This document shows, piece by piece, positions 13,125 to 24,010 of a stretch of DNA of 64,000 nucleotides (the stretch's first letter is position 1; each line of letters opens with the position of its first letter). Source of the DNA: Metaphire vulgaris (taxonomy: Eukaryota; Annelida; Clitellata; Crassiclitellata; Megascolecidae); contig CM030862.1 in assembly GCA_018105865.1 (NCBI GenBank), forward strand, positions 3,348,962-3,412,961, in the 5' to 3' direction. The translations under genes were made by a program, and so were the position numbers. A model generated the notes under the pieces. That model made no database searches. It saw nothing but the letters and a program-made list of their open reading frames with translations, and had not been told where the DNA came from.

Positions 13125-13269
13125 CATTTCTTGGTTTTTCCTAATAAATTGGGTTTAACATTGTAACTCCTTAAAAGCATAAACCCGGCTTGCGTATTAT
13201 CAATCAAAATTGTATTTAAACAATTAATTTCTGATAGCGAATGATCAATGCACTGAATTAGGCCTAGAT

Positions 13270-14074
13270 CAGGGTTTTCCAAACGTTTTCGAACTGCGAC
13301 CCACTTCAGCGGTTTCGTAACGTGTCGGGACTCAAATAATAGCATGTAATATCAAAAAAATGCATTAGGCCATCTGGCGAACGTTAGTTGAAAAAAAATC
13401 TGCTGAGTTTGAATAAATGGTAGAACAGAAGCTATGATTCAATTCGAATCAAAATATGGCGAATATTTTAGGCAAAACTATTCATACTTCTGCCAAATAA
13501 GACAAGAAGGGGAGAAATAGATATTGAAATTTCTTGAAAATTATCTTTTTAAAATTTTGCCAGGAACACACCTTTCTTACGCGTCTTAATAATTTTATGA
13601 GTAAGGCAAAATCGCTTAACCGCCAGGTTGACCCCTATCGATCCAAGAGATTCCCTATTGTTAGTGGAGTTTCAGAGCAAAATGGTCGGAATACGCCTTC
13701 CTTGTGTTGTTGCCAAATAAGATTAATTTTTTACAAGAAGGCCTACTATAGACTATAGACTATGGTTTCATAAACTTTTTGGAACTGTGCGACTCACCTC
13801 AGCGGCTTTGTAACATGCCGCGACCCTGCAAACTTATTGTCAGATAAAATTGAATAAAACACTAATCATTTTGTATAAGCCGTGTATGGAGGATTGCAGG
13901 CATATACATTTCTTAAAACCTAAGCCTACTTGCAACTTCCAAGGCTTGCGTCATTGAAAATGGTACGTTAGGAAATGGCACTTATGAATCTAATCTCGCG
14001 CTACCCCGCTTTTCCATTAGACTGAAACGTGCGACCCAACTTTTGGGTCGCGACCCACAGTTTGGGGAACACTG
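13270..14074 (+). mobile_element. hAT-like element (CAGGGTTTC), unit 2
   Basis: Left end CAGGGTTTTCCAAACG, right end GTTTGGGGAACACTG. These ends are slightly less worn than in unit 1. Confidence 0.75.
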
Positions 14075-14202
14075 AACTAGATGAAAAGCACTCGTGATTT
14101 TGGATTACTTTAGATTTTACTATTTTGTAAATATTGTGCGCTGTTATTGTGTCAAGGGTATAATGCCAATGAAAATATCAGTCAGTGTTAATTGTAGGCC
14201 TA

Positions 14203-14203
14203 C

Positions 14204-14255
<52 letters not shown>

Positions 14256-14302
14256 TGATTTTAAGTGGTTTAGGAGGCTAAGTAAGCCTGTGTGAAAACC
14301 AC
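14203..14302. repeat. (ATA)n microsatellite with SINE-tail hairpin, unit 2
   Basis: About 50 bp of ATA followed by AAGTGGTTTAGGAGGC ... GTGTGAAAACCACT. Confidence 0.8.
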
Positions 14303-14368
14303 TGATGTATCTATTCTGGTTGTGGCCTGCGAAGAACGCGTAGGCCTATTATATATTTATTGGGCAAT

Positions 14369-14563
14369 CAGGGACTGTTTAAAGAAAAATTTATCACTGC
14401 GCTAATCTCAGAAAATTTGTGGACGTCCGCGCAAAAAAGCAAAATAATCGTCCGAAAAATTTATCACTGGACAAAGCACAGAAAAATTGCATTTTGCCAC
14501 TGCACATTTTCATTTTATCACTGCACATTTTGCGTATCACTGCACGTTGAAACAGGCCTTGGG
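14369..14563 (+). mobile_element. small MITE (CAGGGxCTGTT), unit 2
   Basis: Same family and position in the unit as 12615-12813. Confidence 0.7.
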
Positions 14564-14640
14564 AGCAAAGAAAAAATCAAGAAAACGCAGGCAGACATTT
14601 ATGTATGCAAATTATTTACAAATTGGCGTCATTTAGTTAT

Positions 14641-15429
14641 TCTTCTGATTCGTCAGGAAGGATTGAACCCTAAAAATTGTCAACGCATTTATAACAGAAC
14701 TTCGTCAGAGTTTAAGTGTGAAAGTGGACTTGAACTTCGACTATTTCACTCGCTAGATGGCCCCGTTTCAACAAGTTGAGATCGGCCTATAGTTGGAAAA
14801 TCATTTGGGTCGAGTGTTGGTTTTTTCAGTAATGGGTGAGCCGCGGGCGAGAGCACTAGCATAGGTTGACGGGGAGGCACCATTGTTTATTAGGTAAAGA
14901 GAAACTAATTTGGCGTATTTCAGACAAAGACGTTGGGTGGAATGCGTTGAATTTTCGGGGATGGAGGGAGTTTTTGGCATCGAGAGGTCGTCAAGATTGT
15001 GGTAGAAGGGAAATCTGACCCTTATACCGGATAGGCCTATCTTGTCTGAGAAAAACCTTTAAAATTTGTCTGCAAGCTGTTGAGGCGAATTTGATTGAGG
15101 TAGGCCCTATGAGCCTATGTAGTAAACTTTTCCTGTCTCGATGCAAACGATTATTTAAGGAATTCTATAAAGTCTTTGGCGAATTTCGTTTAATTATCAT
15201 TTATAAGATTGGAAAAAAACTGAGCTTTTGTATTATTGGCTAGTTTACGCGTATATAGCGACATTACTTCCTAAACCGTTTTTAAAGTCTGATGGAAATT
15301 TAGAATGACGTCATGCTCGTTGTAATCTGCTCCTTCTCTGACGTGCATCAGAAATACCTTTGGTGAACCAGGGCGGTGAAGACCTATCAGCAACAATTTT
15401 TTTTTTCGGGGATAACCTTTATGATAATT
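14641..15429. other. intergenic stretch, no gene seen
   Basis: AT-rich sequence with scattered AGGCCTA words. I find no splice-bounded coding segment, RNA gene or family repeat. Confidence 0.5.
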
Positions 15430-15441
15430 ATAATGTTTTAT

Positions 15442-15728
15442 TTTGGGGCGGCAAGTTAGCAGAGTGGTAACAACGTTGGACGATGGAGCAGGAGGTCGCG
15501 GATTCGAGTCCCGCAGTAGCCCTAAAGTTTGACTCAGCCTTTTTCGCTGTGGTAAAATGAGGAGCAGTGGTAAAATCTCTGCTATAAGTCAAACAGGTAC
15601 GCTATCCTATGCGATACACTAGCCCCGTATCCGTGGTATTGCACGCCTGGTTGAGGGCTATAGAAACGGAGATCAGCGCCGCCTTATGAGCCCGTGAGGC
15701 TCGGGGAAGGACTTTGACTGCCTTTTTG
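15442..15728 (+). mobile_element. intact tRNA-derived SINE with 12-bp TSD
   Basis: The direct repeat ATAATGTTTTAT at 15430-15441 and 15729-15740 bounds the element. It begins near GGGGCGGCAAGTTAGC, with A box TAGCAGAGTGG and B box GGATTCGAGTCCC in tRNA spacing. The body contains GTTTGACTCAGCC and GGAGATCAGCGCCG and ends CTTTGACTGCCTTTTT, a polymerase III stop-like T run. The body words recur in diverged form in the SINEs at 55902-56186 and 59181-59467, so three SINE subfamilies share a conserved central domain. Confidence 0.9.
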
Positions 15729-16083
15729 ATAATGTTTTATCACAAATATCGTTTTGCTCTTAATATTATTTATGGTTTTCGCTTTTTAGATATTAACAGC
15801 GTTTAAAGTGTCTACATAATGCACTCAAAAAAACATAAAACATTATTTCCTATCATTGCACTCTCAGCCAAACAATTTCGAAATCTAGGCTACGATATTT
15901 TTCGACCAAATGATACTCGACCAAATGAATGCGAACCCTGCATGCGCATTATCCAGGCTTGACTTTACTTGACTAAACTTTGAAGATAAGTAGCGGTCAG
16001 AAATTTATGTCGAGATTTAGATTTTTAGTCACCTCAGCTCAATCTCTCACCGCATCTAGACTGCTTTGCCAATTCGAGCTATA

Positions 16084-16160
16084 CAGGGTGGCGCAAAAAA
16101 ACCGGACTATGTTAAATGCAAATCTAAATGTGACTATAGTCCGGTTTTTTGCACCGCCCT
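16084..16160. mobile_element. 77-bp palindromic mariner-like MITE
   Basis: TA flanks (16082-16083 and 16161-16162) bound CAGGGTGGCGCAAAAAACCG and CGGTTTTTTGCACCGCCCTG, near-perfect inverted termini. It lies 120-260 bp beyond the stop codon of the peptide gene, just past its likely poly(A) signals. Confidence 0.9.
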
Positions 16161-16197
16161 GTAGTTTATACTCTTAGCCCAATAATAACCAGGAATT

Positions 16198-16226
16198 TTT
16201 ATTTAACCAACACGAGATATTTTATT
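16198..16226 (-). terminator. two candidate poly(A) signals for the peptide gene
   Basis: On the minus strand AATAAA occurs at 16226-16221 and 16203-16198, about 120 and 143 bases past the stop codon. The spacing suits a short 3' untranslated region. Confidence 0.5.
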
Positions 16227-16345
16227 AATACTACTTTAAGTGCAATCAGAATTTACGAAATCAATCGCGCTTTCGAAGGATAACAGAAGCTTTTCTTTAA
16301 TTATCGGTTTTCAATTTCGTCTGGATCGATTAAAGAGTCCATTTT

Positions 16346-16699
16346 CTATTTTCCGTATCGCATTACTTTTCCGTTTTTCCCTCCGGCACCAGCGTCTGCC
16401 GTCTGTTGAGTCTTCGGCAGCGAAACGTATCCCTGCGCGGGCATCCACACCCAGGCCCCGTTGTTCCTCTTTCGGAACCCAGGCAGGCCTCCAGCGCTCT
16501 CTCCGTGAGCGCCGTAGACCGTCGGCCGGGCAAAGAGGTACCGGTGCAGCTGCAGGGCGTAAGAAGGGTCCTGGACTTGCTCCGCGGCCGAGTCCCCTGA
16601 CCGCGGATTTTCGTCGTAACGGGTCCAGTCTTCGTCGAAGTTGCGATAGGCGGCGCTGACCGACGCAACGGCGACGGTCATCAGGAAAATTACCGTCAT
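16346..16699 (-). CDS. secreted peptide precursor, candidate neuropeptide prohormone
   Basis: A complete 117-residue frame opens at ATG 16699 with A at -3 (GAAAATGA). It is GC-rich in an AT-rich setting. Residues 1-16 (MTVIFLMTVAVASVSA) form a signal peptide with a typical Ala-X-Ala-like end. An acidic, Tyr-rich spacer follows to about residue 75. RKR at 76-78 is a convertase site that would release NNGAWVWMPAQGYVSLP. The chain ends KVMRYGK then stop, where Gly-Lys before a stop is a standard C-terminal amidation signal giving a ...MRY-amide ending. Signal peptide, tribasic site and amidation signal together are the usual layout of neuropeptide precursors. No family name is assigned: the AWVWMPAQGY core is distinctive but I do not recognise it securely. 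A possible 3' splice site (TTTATAG) lies just upstream of the ATG, so an untranslated first exon may exist. The other frames over this interval are shadows. Confidence 0.7.
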   Translation of the reverse strand: MTVIFLMTVAVASVSAAYRNFDEDWTRYDENPRSGDSAAEQVQDPSYALQLHRYLFARPTVYGAHGESAGGLPGFRKRNNGAWVWMPAQGYVSLPKTQQTADAGAGGKNGKVMRYGK

Positions 16700-16787
16700 T
16701 TTCTCTCTATAAATAAATGTTCTTCCTATAAATAAAGATAACCTTTATTATGTACCTTAGCTCCGTATTATAAAACATTAACCCCTT

Positions 16788-16857
16788 AACTGCGTATTTA
16801 ACTGTAACTCAATGTAAAATGGACGGATATATCCGGGGTTCCCAGTTAAGGGGTTAA
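16788..16857. mobile_element. piggyBac-like MITE, inverted copy
   Basis: TTAA flanks, ends CCCCTTAACTG and CAGTTAAGGGG, and the interior GGATATATCCGG in reverse relative to 1038-1117. It lies about 90 bp upstream of the peptide gene start. Confidence 0.85.
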
Positions 16858-17560
16858 TTAATAAATCAAATCATAAAGCGTATTGCATAAATCCATTCGG
16901 AGATCAGAGGAGTCCGATCCATTTAGACATTTCAGTCCCTTCAGTCCCATAACTACTCCTAAAGTGAATCTTGTGCTTCAAAAGAATTACAAAAAATAAT
17001 TCAAACATGGTCTATTATTTTGAGACGTCTTAATAAACAGAGACCGGGGCCAAGCGCCCCTGCCCCCCCCCACCCCCTCTGATCGGACCAGCATAAATTA
17101 TGAATGCTGTTCACTAATATCAGTACAGGAATTAAAGTTTCCAAAGTTTTTTAACGTCAGAAGTGGAGCGTTTCATTCAGATTTCGAATGCATGGTCATC
17201 TTCTTAACTTACTTTGAGTAATATCTTCTAACATGAATTTGCAGAGGCGTCTGGCCAACCCAGGGTCATTGAATGGTTTGGGAAATTTCAGGGTCCTTTG
17301 AGGGAAAATAAACTCTATGGGTCCCTAAACCGCGTATACATAGGCGTCAATCCATAGGGGCCCGGGGACCCGCCCCCAGTAATTCGGGTAGGGGCCCAGC
17401 ACTTGTTCGCCTCCTCCCAATATTTCTATATTTTGAGATAGCAGTTAATACATTTTCCAGTCTCAAATCGTATAATATTGTTCTGTGTTAGTAACTTGTT
17501 ATAAGATATCATTTTGCCTATAATGAAATGTATCACTTACCTTTTTAGTACGTCTTATGG
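16858..17560. other. MITE-like debris, no gene
   Basis: Two G/C-rich patches (17040-17090 and 17340-17410) resemble MITE ends. The remainder is AT-rich with no coding pattern. Confidence 0.45.
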
Positions 17561-17627
17561 AACTCGTCTGTAAAGTGCTCTCGACTACCGCCCGAGCTTT
17601 AAGATAGCGCTATAAAAGTCGTCACTC

Positions 17628-17685
<58 letters not shown>

Positions 17686-17706
17686 CATCATCATCATCAT
17701 CATCAT
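17560..17706 (-). repeat. dispersed repeat with (ATA)n/(ATC)n tail
   Basis: The words GTCTTATGGAACTCGTCTG, CTCGACTACCGCCCGAGC and AGCGCTATAAAAGTCGTCAC are repeated in the opposite orientation at 50237-50330, also joined directly to an ATT microsatellite. The shared junction (TCACTCTAATAAT) marks the 3' end of a retroposed family that seeds the microsatellite. Confidence 0.75.
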
Positions 17707-17940
17707 AACTTGACTACACGAACATTGAGATTTCCTTATTGCCTTCTTTCATAGAGGCTGCCAATTCTCGTTTGAGTCAATTAAAAGAATTTTTCACGTG
17801 GAATTAATGCAAGTAGACATTCAGTTTATTTAAACAAAAATTTCTCGAACTAAGCTCCGTTGTTGCACATATAAATGCAGAGTTTTCGCAATAGAAAGCC
17901 ATTGATTAAATTTTAGACATAGGATATTGCATGGTGCTAT

Positions 17941-18120
17941 GACAAAATGTCCTATAGGACAAAATGTCACGGACAAAATGTCATTGGGACAAAATGTCAT
18001 AAACAAGATGTAATGGGGATAAAATGTAACCCTAACCCTAACCCCAACCACAACCCCAACTGGTGACATTTTGTCCGTGACATTTTGTCCGTGACATTTT
18101 GTCCTCGGACATTTTGTCCG
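17941..18120. mobile_element. fold-back element, arms GACAAAATGTC, telomere-like core
   Basis: The left arm has four to five tandem variants of GGACAAAATGTC and the right arm the inverse GACATTTTGTCC repeated. The core (about 18026-18060) reads CCCTAACCCTAACCCCAACC. A second copy with the same arm word is at 49351-49470. Confidence 0.85.
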
Positions 18121-18271
18121 GCCAAGCAATACATACACAGGCGAGCTAAATGCTTTGTAGTGCAATTATTAGTATTACTCTGCAGAAAACCAGTGGAATA
18201 TTGGGCTACAAAAAGGGGCCTTGAAAATCGTTTAACCCAGAGCCCATCGGTCACAGCTTCAACATTTAGTA

Positions 18272-18410
18272 GCGTGCAGAGGGGTCTGGTGGGGGAGGGG
18301 GTGGCTCCGGGCGCCGACAAGATGGGGACGCCAAAGTTGACTCGGCGACCTTTTTTGCCCGTCAAACATTTTTTATCGACTTGGCCACGGGCGCCCACCA
18401 CTCTGCACGC
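18272..18410 (-). mobile_element. MITE with ends GCGTGCAGAG/CTCTGCACGC
   Basis: Inverted ends GCGTGCAGAG and CTCTGCACGC enclose GGCGACCTTTTTTGCCCGTC. It pairs with 4235-4360. No convincing target duplication is visible. Confidence 0.7.
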
Positions 18411-18753
18411 ATTTTGTCAGCATTCCTTCTCAATTCGTTCAACTATTTTAAACTTAGGTCCAGTTTTTGATGCAGTTGATCTGACAAACCATTATGGCTA
18501 GTTACTTAGACATGCTTGGTTTAAGGGGGCTCATACGGTTTGTTCGCCCTCGGGAAGCACTGGGCATTTCTCATGCCATTATTTGGCCAATACGCCCCTG
18601 CAGAGAACAGTTACAGTGCGATTCCATTATAGCAAACTGGCCGAATTAAGTAAGACGCTGCGTTATACCCAAGTATGATATAAGGAGATTTTACTGTAAT
18701 TCGCTTGTTTTCTGTATTCGCATGTAATCAGTTTCGACAACGTTTTGAACTTG

Positions 18754-19040
18754 CAGTGGCGGTTCCAGGATTTCTTGGAGGGGGAATGAAATGAATTCAT
18801 AGAAAGTTTGAGCGGGATGAAGATATAATGAAAAAATCAATAAACTTAGCCGAAAAGGGGTAATCGTATCCCTAATTTGACTATAAATTTACCGAAAAGT
18901 AGGTCGATAAGCAAAAAACGGTCATTCGCAGTTAGTTTTACTAGACTTTTACCCAAAAAAAGTAAGTCCGGAAGTCCGGTGGGGATGTATTCAAGCATGG
19001 TGCCCATTCCACTCATCCCTGTGGATTGACAACCCTGGAA
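18754..19040 (+). mobile_element. MITE family CAGTGGCGGTTCCAGG
   Basis: Starts CAGTGGCGGTTCCAGGATTT. The internal words AATGAAATGAATTCATAG, CAATAAACTTAGCCG and GATAAGCAAAAAACGGTCAT are mirrored in 23011-23316. The right boundary is approximate. Confidence 0.7.
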
Positions 19041-20262
19041 AAAGATGCAACATACAAAAATACTAAACAAACAATGTGGGAATCGCCACTGTTTTGACGA
19101 AATCTGGAACCAATAATTCTTAATAATCACAACTAATTAATTATCTGCCAAAATATTTCGAGTGGAATTCAAGGCGAACGAATCGTCAAGAATTACTTAC
19201 GAAAATAGGAATTATAAACCATCGAATTTAAAGGTTATTTATTACCAGTCGATACCAGCGGCGTCATTTCACACTTTTCTTGGGGAGGCGAGAAAATTTT
19301 TTTGCAAATTTTTGACAAATTTTGGCAAATTTTAGGCATTTTTTGCATTTTTTGCACATTAATACATTATAAATTAATGCTACATTTTATTTCCCCATGA
19401 TTAGAAGCTGCCACCCCAACGGCCCCCACTTGCCAAAATGACGCCTCTGCCAATCGATACTAACCTCCGCTTTTCTTCCAATGAAAGTTGATTCGGTTCC
19501 AGAAGACCTTTTTACCCTGGCAGTTGCGTACCCCGTGACGCCGCTTTGAGCGTCAACGTGAGTGAAGATTTCTTTTTATATAGCGCCCGCCCGATTGCCG
19601 CAGTCACGTGATTCGAAATGTGAATTAGAAACGATGCATGCGGCGCATGGGGGGGGGCGGAAGACTATAGATCACATGATATATACACACTGAGCCATGC
19701 AGAGCTGTCTCTTCTAGACTCTCTATTCGACATTTTATGAGCTGATTTATTTCGAATCGATAGGAATTTACACTCTTTCGATGCTCGAGAGCAGGGAAGT
19801 GGCGGCTCCAGGTTTTGGGAAGTGGACGGGGTGGGGTGGGGTGGGGTGAAAACTTATAAATATGGGGCCAACTATATTTTCATAAACCTGGACGAACCTG
19901 GTTGCTTAGAATGGGTGCACTAAAGTATGGGGGGGGCAATGAGTGGCCATGCATTAAATAAGGGCACGTGGCCCCGGGGCTATACCTGTGGAATCGCCTC
20001 TGGAACAAGGGCATTCAAATGGCGGCCCCAAGGGGGCGTGAAATGACCCGCGTGGCACTGAAGAAATAAGACATAGGCCACAAATCAGCTTAGAACTTAG
20101 AGTTTGTAACGTTTGTTTAGTTTTCAAGTTTAGTTATTTAAGTTTAGTTCACAAAATATCTGTAAAATTTAATTCTCTAATAGACGCAGTTTGAACATCA
20201 TAAACTTTTAGAATGTGTGCATGCTTTAAATGACAGCTGCTGACTTTAAAAACACTCGGGCC
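19041..20262. other. degenerate MITE remnants, no gene
   Basis: 19258-19450 and about 19797-20003 contain worn forms of the CAGTGGCGGCTCC family (GTGGCGGCTCCAGG at 19800, GGCCATGCATTAAATAAGGG, GAATCGCCTCTGG). Between and after them I see no coding segment. Confidence 0.5.
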
Positions 20263-20270
20263 TCTGGTAA

Positions 20271-20531
20271 CAGTGGCGTAGCCAGGATTTCCGGAAAGGG
20301 TTTTTTTTGATCGCAACCAACTTCGAAAAATCTTGACAAGCAAAACATCGTCACCTTACATCTTTACATTCTATAGCACTTAGAAATTTTGGGTTGGCAG
20401 CCAGCCAAGGGGGAGTTTGACCCTCAAAACCGCGTCCGAAAAATAAAAAAGTGTATGGAAACACATTAAAAATATTTCATCGGCAGCCAAGGGCGGTTTA
20501 ACCCCCAAAAGCCCCATTGGCTATGCCACTG
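20271..20531 (+). mobile_element. hAT-like MITE family 5 (CAGTGGCGTAGCCAGG)
   Basis: Ends CAGTGGCGTAGCCAGGAT and GGCTATGCCACTG. Octamers TCTGGTAA and TCTGGTGC match at six positions. The interior has CTTGACAAGCAAAACATCG. Relatives are at 28305-28618 and about 54222-54500. Confidence 0.8.
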
Positions 20532-20738
20532 TCTGGTGCCGTTCATAACAAAATTTGGCCCTTCGTAAAATTTATTTGAATACTTCCGTTCTAGAATGTA
20601 CTGCACCGCAACAAAATGATCTTACAGTCTGATTTCTCACAGAAATTTCTGCGACTTTGAACCAATGTATTCTGTCTACGGAAACTTGCACTGCTTTTTG
20701 AGAAAGCACGTTGAATTTCTCACAGTCTCTCCCATGAG

Positions 20739-20921
20739 CAGGGGCGTAGCGACGGGAGGTATATCGGTATGTATACCCCCCAAAAAAAAATCAGTCTACC
20801 TTAAAGTTTTTTATGTGATTTACATGTGGTTATATGTGGTTTATATGGTTTGTGATTTATAGATTTATACCCACCCAAAATATTTATACTCTCCCAAATC
20901 AAATTCCTGGCTACGCCCCTG
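20739..20921 (+). mobile_element. hAT-like MITE family 1, copy C
   Basis: Perfect octamer CCCATGAG on both sides (20731-20738 and 20922-20929). The ends CAGGGGCGTAGC and GCTACGCCCCTG are exact inverted repeats. Confidence 0.95.
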
Positions 20922-21307
20922 CCCATGAGGTTAAATACCTCGAGGCAATCTTCAATTGACGTCATGTTTTCTAAGCGGAGGGTAAGATTTGGATTTTCTT
21001 CGACGCAGTCTTTCTTTGCTAAGGGGCGGGGTGGGGGCGGTGGAGACCTTCCCTCGGGCGTTGGTTGCATGTTGCTTGACGCTGATTGTGAGAGATTCAG
21101 TTAGAAGGTTGAGACGTTTGACGGTGACGCTGTGGCCGCGAAGACGTGAAAGTCGATTCTATTGAAAGTCAGATTTCGTTTGTCAAGAAAAAAAGAGAAA
21201 CTCTTCGATTGCTTGTCTCTGTTTTTGTCGATGTCGCGCCAGAAATTCATCGTCATGCATGTTCATCGTCATGCATGTTCATCGTCTTGCATATTCATCG
21301 TCATGCA

Positions 21308-21611
21308 CATATAGGCGTCGATCCCGTGAGGGTCCTGGGGGGTCCGGACTCTCACTAAAATTTGGTTGTGAGGGTCCAAAATGCATTGGACCCTCACGAA
21401 AATCTGAATAAATCTATATTGTACCGTTATATGATTATTTAATAAATTGATGTGCTGGATAGATAGTACACGTAGATAAATGGTATTTTGGAACATTAAT
21501 AAGTAATACACTGTAAGAACTATGCTAAAAGGGTTAGGGTTAGTGTTAAGGTTAGGGTTAGGCACAACAACGGATGGACCTCACAACTTTTATTACAGAT
21601 TGACGCCACTG
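21308..21611 (+). mobile_element. hAT-like MITE family 4, empty for the piggyBac MITE
   Basis: Perfect octamer GTCATGCA at 21300-21307 and 21612-21619. Contains GTGAGGGTCC and TATATTGTACCGTTAT. Its TTTAATAAATTG stretch is the uninterrupted version of the site filled at 6312. A short GGGTTAGGGTTAG run lies at about 21530-21560. Confidence 0.85.
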
Positions 21612-21839
21612 GTCATGCACATCCTTCGTCATGCATATTCATCCTCATGCATATTCATCCTCATGCATATTCATTCTGTTTATCGCAGTTCTTTGGAGTG
21701 GATGCAGCTTCGAGAGTATTCAAGTAAGCATAAGACATCTTATTGCGAATGTCCGAGTAAGAGAAACACTTAATACTAACTGTTTCGATGCGTTCTAATA
21801 ATCACAATCACAATCATCACTACCACCATCCACCATCCA

Positions 21840-22589
21840 TAGATGTTGCAAACGTAAAATCTGAAATAAAAAACGTAAAACGCGCGTTTTTAGAAAATAT
21901 AAAAAACGTAAAAACGTTGAAAAACCGTTCATTTACTTTTTAGCCAACACAAAAATTAACATTATAATTTTCTACTGTGGTGGCGTAATTAGTTTATAAA
22001 CGTAGAAAAGTAAGACAACGAGAAACACTCGTTAGTAGGCCTAATGCAGAAAACGCTATATGTAGGCCTATTTATTTATTGTGACAATTTGTTAATAGCT
22101 TTTTGAATAAATTTTAATAACATTGTTCTGGCGCCAAATTAATAAGCTCCTCTAAAAATCAAGACAGTCAAGACACGTAGCGATCGTCTTAGGTTTAACG
22201 TAAACGTATCACCTTCAAAGCTAGTTAAACTCATATTCTAAGGAATTCTAAGCAATTGCCTATAATATTTTTAATAAACCGCACCTTTTCGTATAAATTT
22301 CGTACAGTTTACAACAAAACACAAGAGAATTCAACTCAACGTGGTTCGTATTCGACTTTTCAATGTTGCCGCGTTTTGGGGCTAATCTTCACGTAATTTA
22401 AATAGGCCTAGTGTAAAGCCTTGATTAATATTAAATATTAAGTTCAAATTTTTAACATTTTGATTCACCCTTTGTCTGACCTATGATCTAGAAATAATGG
22501 AAATACCATATTGCAAAAAGCCGTTGAAAAACTGGATAAAATAAAAAACGTAAAAAATAAAAAAACGTAAAAAACATTTGCAACATCTA
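21840..22589. mobile_element. inverted-repeat element with AACGTAAAA array
   Basis: Ends TAGATGTTGCAAACG and TTTGCAACATCTA are inverted repeats. AACGTAAAA and its inverse are repeated near both ends. No clear target duplication is seen, so superfamily assignment rests on likeness to the hAT-like array elements. Confidence 0.7.
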
Positions 22590-22618
22590 TGCTACCATCG
22601 TTATCATGAAACAGCGCA

Positions 22619-22697
22619 ATCACCACCATCATCATCGTCATCATCAGCATCATCATCGTCACGTCGTCGTCACCACCACCACCACCACCACCACCTG
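22619..22697. repeat. (CAT)n/(CAC)n microsatellite
   Basis: Mixed CAT, CGT and CAC triplets. Confidence 0.9.
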
Positions 22698-23010
22698 GAC
22701 CTCTGGTACCAGTCATTAAAATATTTGGCAGTTCGCAAATTTATTTGAATAGCCCTGCACCGCCACCATTATTATTATCAGTGAGAGCAAAAGTAGTCAC
22801 TAGTTAGCATCAGTGTCATCATCGAATTAGTCGTTGTCGTTGTCGTTGTTGTCGCCGTCGTATCATTGTTTCTTACAATGTGCTTCTCAACCTGATTCTA
22901 CACGCTAATAGGCCCACGCAGAATTAACGCCCTCCCCCTCTCCCTCTCCGTAGTCAAACTCTCCAACAACTTTTCGATGCTCTTACATTAAAAAAACAAA
23001 ATGATGTTTT

Positions 23011-23316
23011 TCGGCGGCGGTTCCGCGTGGAGGATGAGTTGGGATGCATCCCCCCACCGGTCGGACTTTTTTGCTTGCTAAATCCATTTTTGGGTAAAAG
23101 TCTAGTAAAACTACGGGGAAAAAACTGCGGATGACATTTTTCTGCTTGTCAACCTTTTTTCGGTAAAAGTGTAGTAAAATTGTGGATAAAATTCCCTTTT
23201 GTCAGCCTTTTCCGGCACAAAGTTTATTGATTTTTTCCTTCTATTTTCATCCCTCCACCAACTTCCTATGAATTCATTTCATCCCCCTTCACCAAGAAAT
23301 CCTACAACCGCCACTG
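23011..23316 (-). mobile_element. MITE family CAGTGGCGGTTCCAGG, inverted copy
   Basis: Ends in ACAACCGCCACTG. The internal words are the reverse complement of 18754-19040 and include GATGACATTTTTCTGCTTGT. Confidence 0.7.
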
Positions 23317-23399
23317 ATGTTTTTAACGACATTGAGGTCACTGTCACATCATACGTTTGCCTGAAGTTTAACTGTTAACATCATTCCATCTATCTACAG

Positions 23400-23755
23400 C
23401 AGCGGTTCCCAACCTGTGGGTCGCCACCCCGACAGGGGTCGAATGACGATTTGTCATGGGTCGCCTGAGACCATTGGAAATATGGGGTTGTCTCTTTTCT
23501 GATGCGCAAAACTTGTTATTGTACAAAATTTTTCCCGTTGGTATAGTTACTAGATTTCTAAAGATATAATTGTCGTTTGAGGATAGACATTGCAGACAAT
23601 AGAATCAGAATGATTTAAAACATTTTAATTGTCATGGCATTATTATTTTTTTATTTTTAACATTATGAACGAAAATACTTTTACGGCTGGGGATCGCCAC
23701 ATCACGGGGAATTGAATTAAAGGGGTCGCGGCACAATAGAAGTTGAGAACCGCTG
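23400..23755 (+). mobile_element. hAT-like element with perfect 8-bp TSD
   Basis: Octamer ATCTACAG at 23392-23399 and 23756-23763. Ends CAGCGGTTCCCAACCTGTGG and GTTGAGAACCGCTG, with GGGTCGCC and GGGTCGCGGCAC near the ends: the classic Charlie-like hAT terminal pattern. It is 356 bp and non-coding. Confidence 0.93.
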
Positions 23756-23869
23756 ATCTACAGTAACAGTTGCCAAAGCAGTGTGGTAGTCATACCGCAC
23801 GGACAGGGCGGAGTTGAGGAGAGGGAAGCGGAGAGGAGGAGGAGGAGCAGGAGGAGGAGGAGGAGGAGC

Positions 23870-24010
23870 AGAACTACCCCGTCTCAACCGTCGCCGGGCA
23901 CCGCTTTGGTTTGAACATCTCCGCTTCTGATAATCCGTCTCCGGTAAATCCGGATAACTGGGAAAAGAATCCATGTTATCTGTCTGGGAAGCTGAGGATA
24001 CTGGAATGCA
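23870..24010 (+). CDS. possible FTP-lectin-like exon fragment
   Basis: In one frame the peptide reads HRFGLNISASDN, then NPDNWEKNPCYLSGK, then ILECRCDGRVLG. This spacing recalls the fucolectin/tachylectin/pentraxin (FTP) type of F5/8-like domain, which has a [HR]xFGxxIxxSxx...CY...C...G(R/Q)V pattern. The preceding GAGGAGGAGCAG could serve as a 3' splice site, but no donor or partner exon was identified and GGA/GAA repeats lie on both sides. It may equally be a chance open frame. Confidence 0.25.

Larger units (their letters stand above)
12886..14640 (+). repeat. tandem duplication, unit 2
   Basis: A direct repeat of 10972-12885. Internal order is identical, the ATA tract is about half as long, and scattered substitutions and small indels occur. 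Because several unrelated elements are duplicated together, this is a segmental event and not transposition. Confidence 0.85.

Noticed and set aside
21840..22589. Firm hAT assignment for the AACGTAAAA-array element
   Set aside because: The inverted ends are clear but the flanking octamers do not match, so superfamily remains by analogy only.
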